From: Bog-105 sp965277435
Lineage (GTDB): Bacteria > Acidobacteriota > Terriglobia > Bryobacterales > Bryobacteraceae
Length of the DNA stretch: 64,000 nt
Assembly: GCA_965277435.1 (NCBI GenBank)
Contig: OZ255821.1
Span: 3,038,001 to 3,102,000 of the forward strand
Direction of reading: 5' to 3'
Part shown: one piece after another, positions 44,341-54,338 of the stretch
Layout: each line of letters opens with the position of its first letter
How positions within the stretch are numbered: the first letter of the stretch is position 1
Position numbers and translations under genes: made by a program
The notes under the pieces: model-generated
Told to the model about the DNA's origin: nothing
Databases searched by the model: none
Seen by the model: the letters and a program-made list of their open reading frames with translations, nothing else

Positions 44341-46764
44341 ATGTTAGAAAACCTGCTGCTGGATGTTCGTTATATGCTTCGGGTGCTTCGGAAATCGCCC
44401 GGGTTCGCGGTCGCCGTCTTACTCACTCTGATGCTGGGCGTTGGGGCAAACGTCGTCGTGTTCGGAGTGCTGAATGCCGTGCTGCTGCATCCGCTGGATG
44501 TCAAGGACCCACAGGGCCTGTATCAGCTTCGCCACCAGCGCTGGACGAGCGGAAGGCTGCTGACTTCGTCGTATCCGGCGTTTGAGGATTTCCGGCAGCG
44601 CAACACCACCTTCAGCGGGATGGCAGGGATTTACGGATATTCTGAGGCGGAACTGAGCTGGGGTAATGCGGTGAGGAACACGCATGGCGATGAGGTCACC
44701 GGCAACTATTTCGATCTGCTGGGCGTACAGCCTGAGGCAGGCCGATTCTTTCATGCGGCCGACGAGCACGGACCGAATTCAGCGCCCTATGTCGTGTTGA
44801 GCGATGGTCTGTGGCGCAGCACGTTTCAAGCCGATCGGGGCGTAATCGGGACGACTGTGGAATTTAACAAACATCCCTTTACGGCGGTTGGTGTGACGCC
44901 GGCACGGTTCCACGGCACGGAGCGGTTTGTGTGGCCCGACTACTGGATACCCATGGTGAACGAGGAGCAGGTGGAGGGGTCCGATCACCTGCATAGCCGG
45001 ACATCCATAGTGGTTACGGTGATTGGCCGAATAAAGCCAGGCGTTACGCCGCGGCAGGCGACGGAAAATCTAGATGCGATTACGGCCGAACTGGCGAAAG
45101 AGTATCCGCAGACCGATGACGGACAGTTGCTGCGGCTGATTCATCCGGGACTCTGGGGGGACGATGGAGACGTCATTCGCGGATTTCTTTATAGCGTGAC
45201 GGTGCTGGGGCTGCTGGTGCTGGGGGCGGCATGCGCGAATCTGGCCAGTCTGTTTGCGGCGCGCACGGCGGATCGCAGCCGCGAACTGGCGCTCCGTGCG
45301 GCGCTGGGGTCCAGCCGGTGGCGGCTGGCGCGGCAACTGTTGACCGAAGCGGTGCTGGTATCGCTGCTGGGCGGAGCAGCGGGACTCGCGACGGCGAACC
45401 TGCTGCTGGGCGTTTTGAACAGGCGGCCTCGGGCGGCAGAGGTGCACCTGGCCGCAAACGTGGATGCACGGGTGTACCTGGCAGGCCTGGCATTGACACT
45501 GGGGAGCGCGCTGCTGTTTGGGATGGTTCCGGCGCGGCAGGCGTGGCGGAGCAGTCCGTTGCAAACCATAAAAGGCGAACCGGTGAATTCCATGCACCTG
45601 CGCCGGTTTGCGCTGCGGGACCTGTTGTTAGGTCTGCAAATTGCAATCTGCACGCTGCTGGTAGTGGCCTCGCTGGTGGCGGTGCGTGGCTTGGAGCGCG
45701 CGCTGCATGCCCCGCTCGGTTTCCAGCCGCAAGGCGCGATGCTGGTTGATCTGGACCTGAGCCAACAGACAGGTGAAGTGGCGGTTGAAAAAGTGAAAGC
45801 GGTGATTGACGCAACACGGATCATCCCTGGTGTGACGGCGGCGGGTACGGTGAGCCGCACGCCGATGACCGGCGGGATGCATGGGATTCCGATTTTCCGG
45901 CCGGGAACGACAGAGTTCAAACTGAACCAGTCCGTGCTGACGTCGTACGTGTTTCCGATGTCGCCCGGATACCTGGACGCAGCCGGCACGCGGCTACTGA
46001 GCGGGCGGGATATCTCCTGGCATGACACGGCAAAAACCCCCGATGTGGCGATCGTGAATGAAACCTTCGCGCGCAAAATGTGGGGCCCGGCGCCGCCGAT
46101 CGGACAGCATTTTCTTGTGTCGGGCAAGCTGACGGAGGTGGTGGGCGTAGCAGAGGACGGGAAATACCACGACCTCGAAGAGTCGCCGCATCCTGCCGTC
46201 TATCTGCCGCTTTCGCAAAGCGAGCAGAGTGCAACGGTTTTCGTGGTGCGGTCGCGGCGGACGCCGAGCCAGATGGCGGCGGCGCTCGAACGCACGCTGA
46301 GCGGTATTGCACCGAATGTGTCAATCACCGTGCAAAGCTGGCCCGATACGCTGGATGGCGAGTTGTTCCCGGCGCGGGCGGCGACGGTAGCGCTGGGCGT
46401 AATGGGTCTGCTGGCGGCGATGCTGGCGGTGACGGGCATCGCCGGCATGGCGGCCTACAGCGTGAGCCGGCGGATGAAGGAGTTGGGCATCCGCGTTGCA
46501 CTAGGCGCACGCCAGAGGCAAGTGATGAGCGCCGCGGTCGGTCGGCCCATGCTGCTGCTTGGGGTGGGGTCGGCGTTGGGGCTGCTGTCGGGCCTCTTTG
46601 CCGGCCGCTTGCTGGGTCAGATTGTGTATCAGGCGAATCCGCGGGATCCCTTGGTGATAGGCGGCGCAGTGCTGACGATGGCGCTATTGGGTATGGCAGC
46701 GTCCGCCATTCCAGCCAGGCGAGCGCTTGCCGTCGATCCAGCCAAGCTCATGCGAGAAGAGTGA
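44341..46764 (+). CDS. FtsX/MacB-type orphan permease (ADOP family)
   Basis: 807 residues from ATG 44341. It opens MLENLLLDVRYMLRVLRKSP and then TM1. The duplicated MacB-FtsX layout shows TM1 with a periplasmic MacB-PCD domain, an FtsX TM set at about 280-420, a second periplasmic part, and a final TM set (about 690-800) with SRRMKELGIRVALGARQRQV. There is no ATPase gene nearby, as usual for these permeases, which are highly expanded in Acidobacteriota. The partner ATPase and cargo are unknown. Confidence 0.9.
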   Translation: MLENLLLDVRYMLRVLRKSPGFAVAVLLTLMLGVGANVVVFGVLNAVLLHPLDVKDPQGLYQLRHQRWTSGRLLTSSYPAFEDFRQRNTTFSGMAGIYGYSEAELSWGNAVRNTHGDEVTGNYFDLLGVQPEAGRFFHAADEHGPNSAPYVVLSDGLWRSTFQADRGVIGTTVEFNKHPFTAVGVTPARFHGTERFVWPDYWIPMVNEEQVEGSDHLHSRTSIVVTVIGRIKPGVTPRQATENLDAITAELAKEYPQTDDGQLLRLIHPGLWGDDGDVIRGFLYSVTVLGLLVLGAACANLASLFAARTADRSRELALRAALGSSRWRLARQLLTEAVLVSLLGGAAGLATANLLLGVLNRRPRAAEVHLAANVDARVYLAGLALTLGSALLFGMVPARQAWRSSPLQTIKGEPVNSMHLRRFALRDLLLGLQIAICTLLVVASLVAVRGLERALHAPLGFQPQGAMLVDLDLSQQTGEVAVEKVKAVIDATRIIPGVTAAGTVSRTPMTGGMHGIPIFRPGTTEFKLNQSVLTSYVFPMSPGYLDAAGTRLLSGRDISWHDTAKTPDVAIVNETFARKMWGPAPPIGQHFLVSGKLTEVVGVAEDGKYHDLEESPHPAVYLPLSQSEQSATVFVVRSRRTPSQMAAALERTLSGIAPNVSITVQSWPDTLDGELFPARAATVALGVMGLLAAMLAVTGIAGMAAYSVSRRMKELGIRVALGARQRQVMSAAVGRPMLLLGVGSALGLLSGLFAGRLLGQIVYQANPRDPLVIGGAVLTMALLGMAASAIPARRALAVDPAKLMREE

Positions 46765-46794
46765 GGCGACTGGTGCACATGTTGCGCTTCGTGC

Positions 46795-48448
46795 TTAAGG
46801 CCGCTTCTTCCCTTCTGCTGCTCCATCGAGAATTAGTGCGAGCTCTCGATAGCCGGCCCTCTGGGCGACCTCACTCAACATCTTGCCTTCCGGTGACCGC
46901 AACATCGCATCCGCTCCGCGCTCGAGCAGCAGCTGTACGATCTCTTCATTGCCTCGCGTGACGGCGTAAGCCAGCGGACTGTGCTACGCCTCAGCATCCC
47001 AAGGAAATAATCCATACTCGCGGAATGGCCGGTTGAGACAACTTGGATCTTCTTCAACGACCTCTCGCACACGATGGGTTAGCCCGTACTGGATCGCCTC
47101 GATGATGTCGATCGGTCCAGTCAGGATGAGATCCCGGGCTTCTCTGTGACCGGCGTAGTCTGCCCAGCCGGCCGGAGTGCCGTGATATTTTTCCTCGCGT
47201 GCGCGGACGTCCGCGCCATGACGCAACAGAACGGGAATCACGTTGAGATTGCCATTCCATGCCGCGGCGTGTAGCCGGCGGTGGAGTCGATGGACGTTCT
47301 AGAATTATCGCGGATGTTGACGGAGGCGCCGTTACGGAGAAGCTTTTCGACCATTTCGCCGGAGCCATGCTCGCTGGCGCGGACGATCAGGCGGCTCCAG
47401 CGACCTTCCGGGTTAAGAACGCCGGAATCGCGGCGCAATAGGCGCGCGACATCGGCATCGCGACCAAGTGCCGCAGCCGCTGGAAGACGCAGCTTGGCGC
47501 CGGAATCAATGAGAATAGAGACCATGTCGGATGCGCTATTAAGCGCAGCATGATCGAGCGGCGTGAATCCGGCTTCGTCGAGACTTTCGAGATTCGCACC
47601 CAGTTCGAGGAGTGCCCGCACCATTGCGGGCTGACGGTGGATAACGGCCAGGTGTAGCGGCATGACCTCATTCTCGATCCGTTCATCCGGCGTTCAAGAT
47701 CGGCAGGCTGACGGGTTATCAGGCCTCGAACGCTTTCAACATCTCCCATAGAGACTGCTGAAAAGGTGTTGTGGCGCGCACCGTGAGCAAGCAGATAGGC
47801 CACCGTCTCGGGGTCGGCCTGGAAGTGCTCCCAGGCCGTGGCCCAGCCAATAACGCCAAGCTCGTGATAGTCGCCATCACCGACGGTGTCCGCGCCATGC
47901 TCGACAAGCAGATGGATGATCGGAACACGATTCTTTTCGACGGCGAAATGCAGCGGGTAGGCGTTGTCGCCCTCGCAGCGAACGTTAGGATTGGCGCCCC
48001 GCTCGAGTAGCAGCTTAACGGCTGATTCACTGTTGCCGAAGACGGCTTGGTGCAGCGCTGTCCTTACGCCCTCGCCGCCGCGCTCGTCAATCAGATCCGG
48101 ATGCACATGAAGTAGGGCATTGATCCGCGCGAGATCACTCCTTCCAGCGGCATCCCGCAAAGACGCGACCGTCTCTGCCGTCTCGCCGGCAGCTTCGAGG
48201 GTCTTAACGTGAGACCGTAGTTTGGACTAGGACGCGAATCCATATCCGCTCGCGATCACCAGCTGGGCGTCCGCAAGCGTAAACGGCATCGCGGATGCCC
48301 GCTCTTCCGGCGGTTTTCTCCAACGCGGATAGCTCTCGCGAATGCGAGTCAGAGCCTCGGAGTCTGCTGCCTTCTGAAGCTTCAACAGAGACTTGGCTTG
48401 TTTCCTGAATTGTTCGAGACTGGGACGCGGCGGTACTTGCCTTGCCAT
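46795..48448 (-). pseudogene. Ankyrin-repeat protein, inactivated
   Basis: Starts MARQVPPRPSLEQFRKQAKS. Ankyrin repeats are then spread over three frames: one frame from 48448 to about 47690, another to about 47270, a third to 46795. In-frame TAG codons stand at 48227-48229 (after GYGFAS) and 46984-46986 (after WDAEA). A shift near 47675-47690 and one near 47262-47275 break the frame. The second fits loss of about 10 bp between short ACGCCG repeats. The remaining repeat units (HLLVEHGAD, LLLERGAD) are well preserved, so the decay is recent. Confidence 0.85.
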
Positions 48449-48620
48449 GTAATTCTCCTTTTCGGTCGTCGCCCGTGTCCGCGCAGCAGGCAGAAAGAAG
48501 ACTTGTCAAATTGTAACGATCAACGACTACAGGGCAAGCTTAGCCCTTTCCGCGGACTGGATGCGCCCCGTGCGCCTAAATCCATGTTAGTTCGTAACTC
48601 GTGGCCAAATCAACGGCCAC

Positions 48621-48935
48621 CTAGACGAACTCTCCGCCAACGTACACCGCTTTCGCCAGAGCGCGATAACTCAGCTTGTGCTCTCGGCACGGACACCGGA
48701 CAGTCGTTATTGAACCGGCGCAACTGTTCGTCAGTGATGCCGCCGCGACGAGTCCGGCGATTAGGCCGCCGCCTACATCCGCTCTAGAGGCCTCGCCTTG
48801 CGAATATTGTCGTATTTCAATGAACTGCGCTCGCGATCCGCAGCTTCCATAAGCTCTGTCCGGATTGACTGCGAGGAACGCGGCGACCCCTTGACGATCC
48901 TCTCCTGGGAGGGAGTCTTCGATTGACCCGTGCAA
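48621..48935 (-). CDS. Possible small protein, unsupported
   Basis: 104 residues, no known domain; a hydrophobic stretch (GLIAGLVAAASLTNSCAG) and Cys-rich CPCREHK near the end. This is the only candidate in the 48449-48986 gap. Nothing in context confirms it, and it may be chance. Confidence 0.2.
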   Translation of the reverse strand: MHGSIEDSLPGEDRQGVAAFLAVNPDRAYGSCGSRAQFIEIRQYSQGEASRADVGGGLIAGLVAAASLTNSCAGSITTVRCPCREHKLSYRALAKAVYVGGEFV

Positions 48936-48986
48936 TATGGGACAAGCGGTTTGGAAATATCGATACTCTTGTCATTCTCGGCAGTG

Positions 48987-49096
48987 TTTTTCGACGCGTG
49001 CTCGTAGATTTCGACGAACCAAGTTGAGAAAATGTTTTTTCGACGGCGCACCTAACAGGTTCGATCTTTTTCGACGCCGATCCGGTTCTTTCGACG
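48987..49096. promoter_or_regulatory. Five TTTCGACG direct repeats upstream of fic
   Basis: CGACG starts at 48992, 49012, 49041, 49072 and 49092, each preceded by at least three T. Spacings are 20, 29, 31 and 20 nt, close to two or three helical turns. The last copy ends one base before the Fic ATG. Confidence 0.7.
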
Positions 49097-49097
49097 C

Positions 49098-50651
49098 ATG
49101 AAGCTGGAGTTTGCAACAACCGTTATCTTCCAGGAGAAATTACTGCCCCCTGCAACGCGCCTGGCAGGCTGGGCGGCTCTGGTTCATACCTTTGGTACTG
49201 CGGCCCCTGTGCGGCATCCGAGCTGCGTTTCCGAACAGTATGTCAGCGGCAGCCGAAGAGAGGAGGGCGGCTGGGCTGTTTTTGACAAGCGGTACTGGCC
49301 TGGCGAAAACTTCGCCGACCACCTCATTTTCGCGCTTCGTCATGAGGATCTCGACCTGCTTGTCTTGAAACGCGTGTTCGAAGCCGTTCCGTCGGGGGAG
49401 GTTCAGGCACTGGTCCAGGCTGAAGCGAGGTCCATGGCAGCGCGCCGTGCCTGGTACTTTTATGAGATCCTCACCGGACGCACACTCGACGTCGACGAAG
49501 CACCGCGCACGGCCGCCGTCGACCTTCTCGATCCGAAGGCCTACTTTACGGGCAAACCGCTTCCGTCACGCCGACACCGTGTGCGCGACAATCTACTCGG
49601 GACCGCCCGCTTTTGTCCGGTCATACGCAAGACCAGGGCTCTCGAAGACTTTATCTCCCTTGATGTCGCCGCCAAGGCGCTCGAAACGGTCGGGCGGACC
49701 GGCGCTCACTTCGCCGCGCGCGCGGCCAGTTTCCTCTTGCTGGCTGACGGCCGCGCTAGTTTTGAGATTGAAGGAGAGCGGCCGCCGCACAACCGGCTGG
49801 AGCGATGGGGCCGCGCTGTCCTCCAGGCCGGCAAAAGCCCTCTTACGCTGGACGAGATTCTCCGGCTGCAAAGCGTGCTTATCGAGGATACGCGCTTCGT
49901 TCGCCCCGGACTACGTCCCGACGGCGTCTTTCTCGGCGAGCGCGACCACCACGGCGATCCGCTCCCGGAGTTTGTCGGTGCGCGGCAGCAAGATCTCTCG
50001 GACCTGATGAACGGCCTGCTTGAGGCCAACGACCGTATGCGTGGAGATGGCGTTGATCCGGTCCTCAAGGCGACTGCCACGGCCTTCGGCTTCGTGTATG
50101 TCCACCCCTTTCAGGACGGCAATGGACGCCTGCACCGCTGTCTCATCCATCACGTCCTGGCGGAACGCAAGTTTACGCCGCCTGGCATGGTGTTTCCCGT
50201 TTCGTCCGTCATGCTCGACCGGATCGGCGAGTATCGCTCAACCCTGCAGGGTCATTCGGGTCCCCTGATGCCCTTCATCGAATGGCGTCCGACGCTGTCA
50301 CGGAACGTTGAAGTACTAAACGATACGGCCGACCTTTATCGGTATTTCGACTGCACGGAGGAAACTGAATTCCTCTATTCATGTGTCAGGCGGGCGGTTG
50401 AGGAGGATTTGCCGCGCGAAATCGAGTATTTACACCGTCACGACGAGGCGATTCACAGGATTATGGACGCCGTCGAGATGCCTGACCGTCTTGCCGAGAA
50501 CCTCGTCATGTTCATCCGCCAGAATCATGGTTCTCTGTCCAAGAATCGTCGCGAGCATGAATTCGAGAAGTTGCGCGACGATGAAGTCGCCTTGGTCGAA
50601 GGCATTGTTCGCGACGCGTTCGAGGGATTCGAAGATAAAACCGCTGCCTAA
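49098..50651 (+). CDS. Fic-domain AMPylase, class II autoinhibited
   Basis: 517 residues. Catalytic motif HPFQDGNGRLHR (336-347) with the essential His336 and the phosphate-binding Gly/Asn/Gly. The inhibitory helix SFEIEG (221-226) fits the class II (S/T)xxxE(G/N) rule and lies before the Fic core. It probably transfers AMP (or another NMP) to a protein, held off until a partner or substrate releases Glu225. The N-terminal part (LAGWAALVHTFG ... KRYWPGE) is a conserved accessory region of large Fic proteins. ATG 49098 has no SD and directly follows the repeat array. Confidence 0.9.
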   Translation: MKLEFATTVIFQEKLLPPATRLAGWAALVHTFGTAAPVRHPSCVSEQYVSGSRREEGGWAVFDKRYWPGENFADHLIFALRHEDLDLLVLKRVFEAVPSGEVQALVQAEARSMAARRAWYFYEILTGRTLDVDEAPRTAAVDLLDPKAYFTGKPLPSRRHRVRDNLLGTARFCPVIRKTRALEDFISLDVAAKALETVGRTGAHFAARAASFLLLADGRASFEIEGERPPHNRLERWGRAVLQAGKSPLTLDEILRLQSVLIEDTRFVRPGLRPDGVFLGERDHHGDPLPEFVGARQQDLSDLMNGLLEANDRMRGDGVDPVLKATATAFGFVYVHPFQDGNGRLHRCLIHHVLAERKFTPPGMVFPVSSVMLDRIGEYRSTLQGHSGPLMPFIEWRPTLSRNVEVLNDTADLYRYFDCTEETEFLYSCVRRAVEEDLPREIEYLHRHDEAIHRIMDAVEMPDRLAENLVMFIRQNHGSLSKNRREHEFEKLRDDEVALVEGIVRDAFEGFEDKTAA

Positions 50652-50686
50652 GTGGCCTCACGCGCGATGCTGCGGGCGTTCACAGA

Positions 50687-50718
50687 AACCCCCCTGAGTC
50701 TTGCAACTCAAGGGGGTT
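50687..50718 (+). terminator. Rho-independent terminator between fic and ftsH
   Basis: AACCCCCCTGAGT pairs with ACTCAAGGGGGTT (one mismatch) around CTTGCA and is followed by T-rich TCGTTGTTTGTT. Convergent genes make it probably bidirectional. Confidence 0.8.
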
Positions 50719-50749
50719 CGTTGTTTGTTATAGCCTCAACGCTCTTTTC

Positions 50750-52684
50750 CTAGGCTGGTTGTGGGCTTTCGCCGCCTAACAAGCCAGGCACCGTGTTGGG
50801 ATGCGGGCCAATCACGATCCCATTATCCGGGGGATTGCTGGTCGTGGTGGTTTTCGGCGTCGGAGGCAATTGCGCAAGGGGTTTGCCATTGATCAGATCG
50901 AGCACTTCGGCGCCGTCGAGCACCTCACGTTCGAGCAGAGCCTCGGCAATGCGCACCATCGCCTCTTGCCGCTGATCAATGATGTTCTTTGCAGTCCGAT
51001 AGCCGTCTTCGACCAGTTTGCGTACCTGCTGATCGATTTTAATGGCTGTTTCCTCGCTGTAGTCGCGATGCTGGGCGATTTCGCGTCCGAGAAAGATTTG
51101 TTCGTCTTTCTTGCCGAAGCTTAACGGGCCCAGTTCGCTCATACCCCATTCGCAAACCATCTTGTGGGCCATTTCGGTGGCGCGCTCGATGTCGTTGCCG
51201 GCGCCGGTAGTCATCTGGTCGAGGAAAATTTCTTCCGCGATGCGTCCCGCCATTAGGATGGCCAGACGCGCTTCCAGGTACTTCTTGTCATGAGACAGCT
51301 TGTCGTCGATCGGCAGCTGCATGGTCAAACCGAGAGCCATGCCGCGCGGGATGATGGTGACCTTGTGCAACGGATCGGCATGTTCCATCAAGGCCGCCAC
51401 GATGGCATGGCCGGCCTCGTGATAAGCCGTCATGCGTTTTTCTTTATCGCTGATGATCAGACTCTTGCGCTCGACACCCATAAGCACTTTGTCTTTTGCC
51501 AGCTCAAAATCGAATTGGGTGACTACTTTGCGATTTTGCCGTGCGGCCACGAGAGCAGCCTCGTTCACCAGGTTGGCCAGATCGGCTCCGGCAAAGCCCG
51601 GGGTTCCGCGGGCGATGATCGAGAGATTCACATCGTCTGAAAGCGGAGTCTTCTTGGTGTGAACCTTGAGAATGCTTTCCCGACCACGAACATCGGGGCG
51701 ATCGACAACTACACGCCGGTCGAACCGGCCCGGACGTAGAAGTGCCGGGTCCAACACATCAGGACGATTGGTGGCTGCCACCAGAATGACGCCCTCGTTC
51801 GATTCAAACCCGTCCATTTCGACCAGCAACTGGTTTAAAGTTTGTTCGCGTTCGTCGTGACCGCCGCCCAAACCGGCACCGCGATGGCGACCAACAGCGT
51901 CAATCTCGTCGATGAAAACGATGCAGGGCGCGTTCTTCTTGCCTTGCTCGAAAAGATCACGCACACGGCTGGCGCCGACCCCGACGAACATTTCAACGAA
52001 GTCCGAACCGGAGATCGAAAAGAAGGGTACGTTGGCTTCCCCGGCGATGGCTCGCGCCAAAAGGGTTTTGCCGGTTCCGGGAGGGCCGATCAGCAGCACA
52101 CCTTTCGGGATGCGGCCGCCAAGCTTCTGGAATTTCTGCGGTTCGCGCAGAAATTCAATGATCTCCTGCAACTCTTCCTTGGCTTCATCAACGCCGGCAA
52201 CATCCTTGAAAGTAACCTTCTTCTGTTGGGATGAATGAAGCCGAGCACGGCTCTTGCCGAAGCTTAGTGCCTTGTTTCCACCACTTTGCATCTGGCGCAT
52301 CATGAAAATCCAGAGGCCCAGGAGGATGAGAATCGGTACGGCGTTTATGAGAATGCTCACCCAGCCGCTGCCGGTGGAATCTTTCCAGGTATATTTGACC
52401 CCTTTATCCTGCAACATCTTATAAATGTCCGGATAATTCGGCGGAATCACCGTGTGGAACGGTTTCGAGACTTCTCCCTCGAGAACGTTTCCCTGCACAT
52501 CTGTGCCAGTAATGCTGGCATCTTTAATCTTGCCGTTCTGAATATCAGAAACAAACTCGGACACCGACAGATTGGTTGGTGTGGGGCCACGCCCGGTCTT
52601 TACAGCCATGTAGACCAACACGACTGCGCAGATGATGACCACCCAAAAGACTGCCGTTTTTACATTTGCACTCATGAAACTCAC
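50750..52684 (-). CDS. ftsH: ATP-dependent zinc metalloprotease FtsH
   Basis: 644 residues. Two N-terminal membrane helices (about 9-28 and 107-130) flank a periplasmic domain. AAA+ module: Walker A GPPGTGKT (200-207), Walker B IVFIDE (255-260), then LLRPGRFDRRV. The zinc protease site is HEAGH (422-426). It degrades membrane and short-lived regulatory proteins, and as a hexamer feeds unfolded chains to the protease chamber. The Pro/Ser-rich C-terminal tail is ordinary. Confidence 0.98.
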   Translation of the reverse strand: MSFMSANVKTAVFWVVIICAVVLVYMAVKTGRGPTPTNLSVSEFVSDIQNGKIKDASITGTDVQGNVLEGEVSKPFHTVIPPNYPDIYKMLQDKGVKYTWKDSTGSGWVSILINAVPILILLGLWIFMMRQMQSGGNKALSFGKSRARLHSSQQKKVTFKDVAGVDEAKEELQEIIEFLREPQKFQKLGGRIPKGVLLIGPPGTGKTLLARAIAGEANVPFFSISGSDFVEMFVGVGASRVRDLFEQGKKNAPCIVFIDEIDAVGRHRGAGLGGGHDEREQTLNQLLVEMDGFESNEGVILVAATNRPDVLDPALLRPGRFDRRVVVDRPDVRGRESILKVHTKKTPLSDDVNLSIIARGTPGFAGADLANLVNEAALVAARQNRKVVTQFDFELAKDKVLMGVERKSLIISDKEKRMTAYHEAGHAIVAALMEHADPLHKVTIIPRGMALGLTMQLPIDDKLSHDKKYLEARLAILMAGRIAEEIFLDQMTTGAGNDIERATEMAHKMVCEWGMSELGPLSFGKKDEQIFLGREIAQHRDYSEETAIKIDQQVRKLVEDGYRTAKNIIDQRQEAMVRIAEALLEREVLDGAEVLDLINGKPLAQLPPTPKTTTTSNPPDNGIVIGPHPNTVPGLLGGESPQPA

Positions 52685-52771
52685 CTTCTTCCGGCTTACC
52701 TCTGCCGCATCCGAGTTGATTGAACTCGATTTCCCCTCATATTCAAAGACGTTGGAGCGAACGCTTTCGAT

Positions 52772-54205
52772 TCATATCCCGTCTGCGGCATGCTGCTCAA
52801 CAGGTAACCTAAATGTCAAACTGAGTAGCTCTTCCGGCTCTTGCCTGGCCAGGAACTCCTGGCTGCAGCCGAAGCCTCTTACCCACGCGATCTGCTGGTC
52901 GTAAACCAGCACGGGCCAATGCCGACGTTCCCATAGCGGTACGCGATACTCCTGGAAAAGACTCTTCACTTTTTCCGCCGATTGATGACCGGGCCGGTGC
53001 AACTCGTCTCCTGGCCACCAGTTGCGTACCTCGACCTGTTTGTCGGCCAGACTCCGACCGGCTAGCGTGACCCGCTCCACCCTGCATTCCTGATCTGTCT
53101 TGAAACTATCACAAAGCGGATGCCGTTGCGTCATCCGCTCGATACAAATTGTGCCTGCATTACAGGGTAGCTGAATCTGTTGGCCAAAGTGTACGGCCAG
53201 CTGATAGTCCCGGGGATCAGCAGCCAAGCGTCCAGCCGGGCACAATAACAGCGCATCGAAGGATCGAAGCGCGTCAGCTCCAGGAACCAAAACGCGATCG
53301 TGGCCGTGCGTCGAGTCGCACAGCGCCAGGATCGATTCGATGTGTTCGAAAGTCAGGGCCTGCAAGCCGTTCGGCCGGATCTCGTTCAAGGCGCGCCGGA
53401 TCAGGCGACGACGGACAGCCAGCTGAAGAGCAGCTAAACCGGCAATTTGAAAAATCGAACCCAAACGGTTTGGCTGGCAGAGTTGGGCATAGAAAGCGTC
53501 GATAACACCGGTCCAATAATCCTCTTCGGCTTGAGCGCGGAGAGCCGAATGGGCCAGAATAACTTCAAGATTCGGGTTGTAGTCCCGGGTGAGTTCCGGG
53601 ATGGTCTTATGCCGGAGGCGATTCCGGGTGAAGCGCAGGTCTTGATTCGAAGAATCCTCGCGCCAGGCGATGCCGGCCGATTCCGCCCAGCTGCGGATTT
53701 CAATGCGGCTGGTGGTCAATAAAGGACGGATGAGGCCGCCGGGCGAGACGGGGCGCATGGCGGCCAGACCGGTCGTGCCCGTTCCGCGGAGAAAGCGATG
53801 AAGGGCCGTCTCGGCTTGATCGCTCCTGGTATGGCCGAGGGCGATGCAAGATAACTCATGTGTTTGGCGGCAAGTGACGAAGAACTGACGACGCAATTCG
53901 CGCGCGCCGGCTTCGAGGTTGCCGCCCGGGATGGGGGCATGGCTGACGATCAGCGGGAGATCGAGTGAAGCGGCTAGATCGCTGACGAACTGCTGATCGA
54001 GGTCTGATTCCGCGCCCCGCAATTGATGGTTCATATGGAGGACGACAGGCTGGATTTTAAAACGATCGGCAAGACGCAAGAGGAGATGGAGTAATACGAC
54101 GGAATCGACCCCTCCAGACACTGCCACGCCCAATCGGCTAGCGGGCTGTAGCATGTTATAACGATGAAGGATTTCCGCAATCGTCTCAAGCAACTGGTCA
54201 GCCAA
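52772..54205 (-). CDS. tilS: tRNA(Ile)-lysidine synthetase
   Basis: 477 residues. N-type ATP pyrophosphatase P-loop SGGVDS (30-35). GHTRSDQAETALHRFLRGTG is the second family block. The later TilS substrate-binding and C-terminal domains follow. It lysinylates C34 of tRNA-Ile(CAU), so that it reads AUA. It is located upstream of ftsH on the same strand (88-bp gap), a pair also seen in other bacteria. It is divergent from the ACT gene. Confidence 0.95.
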   Translation of the reverse strand: MADQLLETIAEILHRYNMLQPASRLGVAVSGGVDSVVLLHLLLRLADRFKIQPVVLHMNHQLRGAESDLDQQFVSDLAASLDLPLIVSHAPIPGGNLEAGARELRRQFFVTCRQTHELSCIALGHTRSDQAETALHRFLRGTGTTGLAAMRPVSPGGLIRPLLTTSRIEIRSWAESAGIAWREDSSNQDLRFTRNRLRHKTIPELTRDYNPNLEVILAHSALRAQAEEDYWTGVIDAFYAQLCQPNRLGSIFQIAGLAALQLAVRRRLIRRALNEIRPNGLQALTFEHIESILALCDSTHGHDRVLVPGADALRSFDALLLCPAGRLAADPRDYQLAVHFGQQIQLPCNAGTICIERMTQRHPLCDSFKTDQECRVERVTLAGRSLADKQVEVRNWWPGDELHRPGHQSAEKVKSLFQEYRVPLWERRHWPVLVYDQQIAWVRGFGCSQEFLARQEPEELLSLTFRLPVEQHAADGI

Positions 54206-54338
54206 TACTTGATTTTAGGTCCTATGGCCTGCTCCCTACTTTGATGCGACTGAAATCTCCGAGCAGCGAGGTAGGCGACCAGGCGGCGGGGAAATATGAG
54301 GCCGCAATCTGAGCGATCCGGCGAGCGGGCGGGTAGGA

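Noticed and set aside
46795..48448. TAG read as tryptophan (genetic recoding)
   Set aside because: Two frameshifts are also present and other genes end in TAG, so pseudogenisation is simpler.
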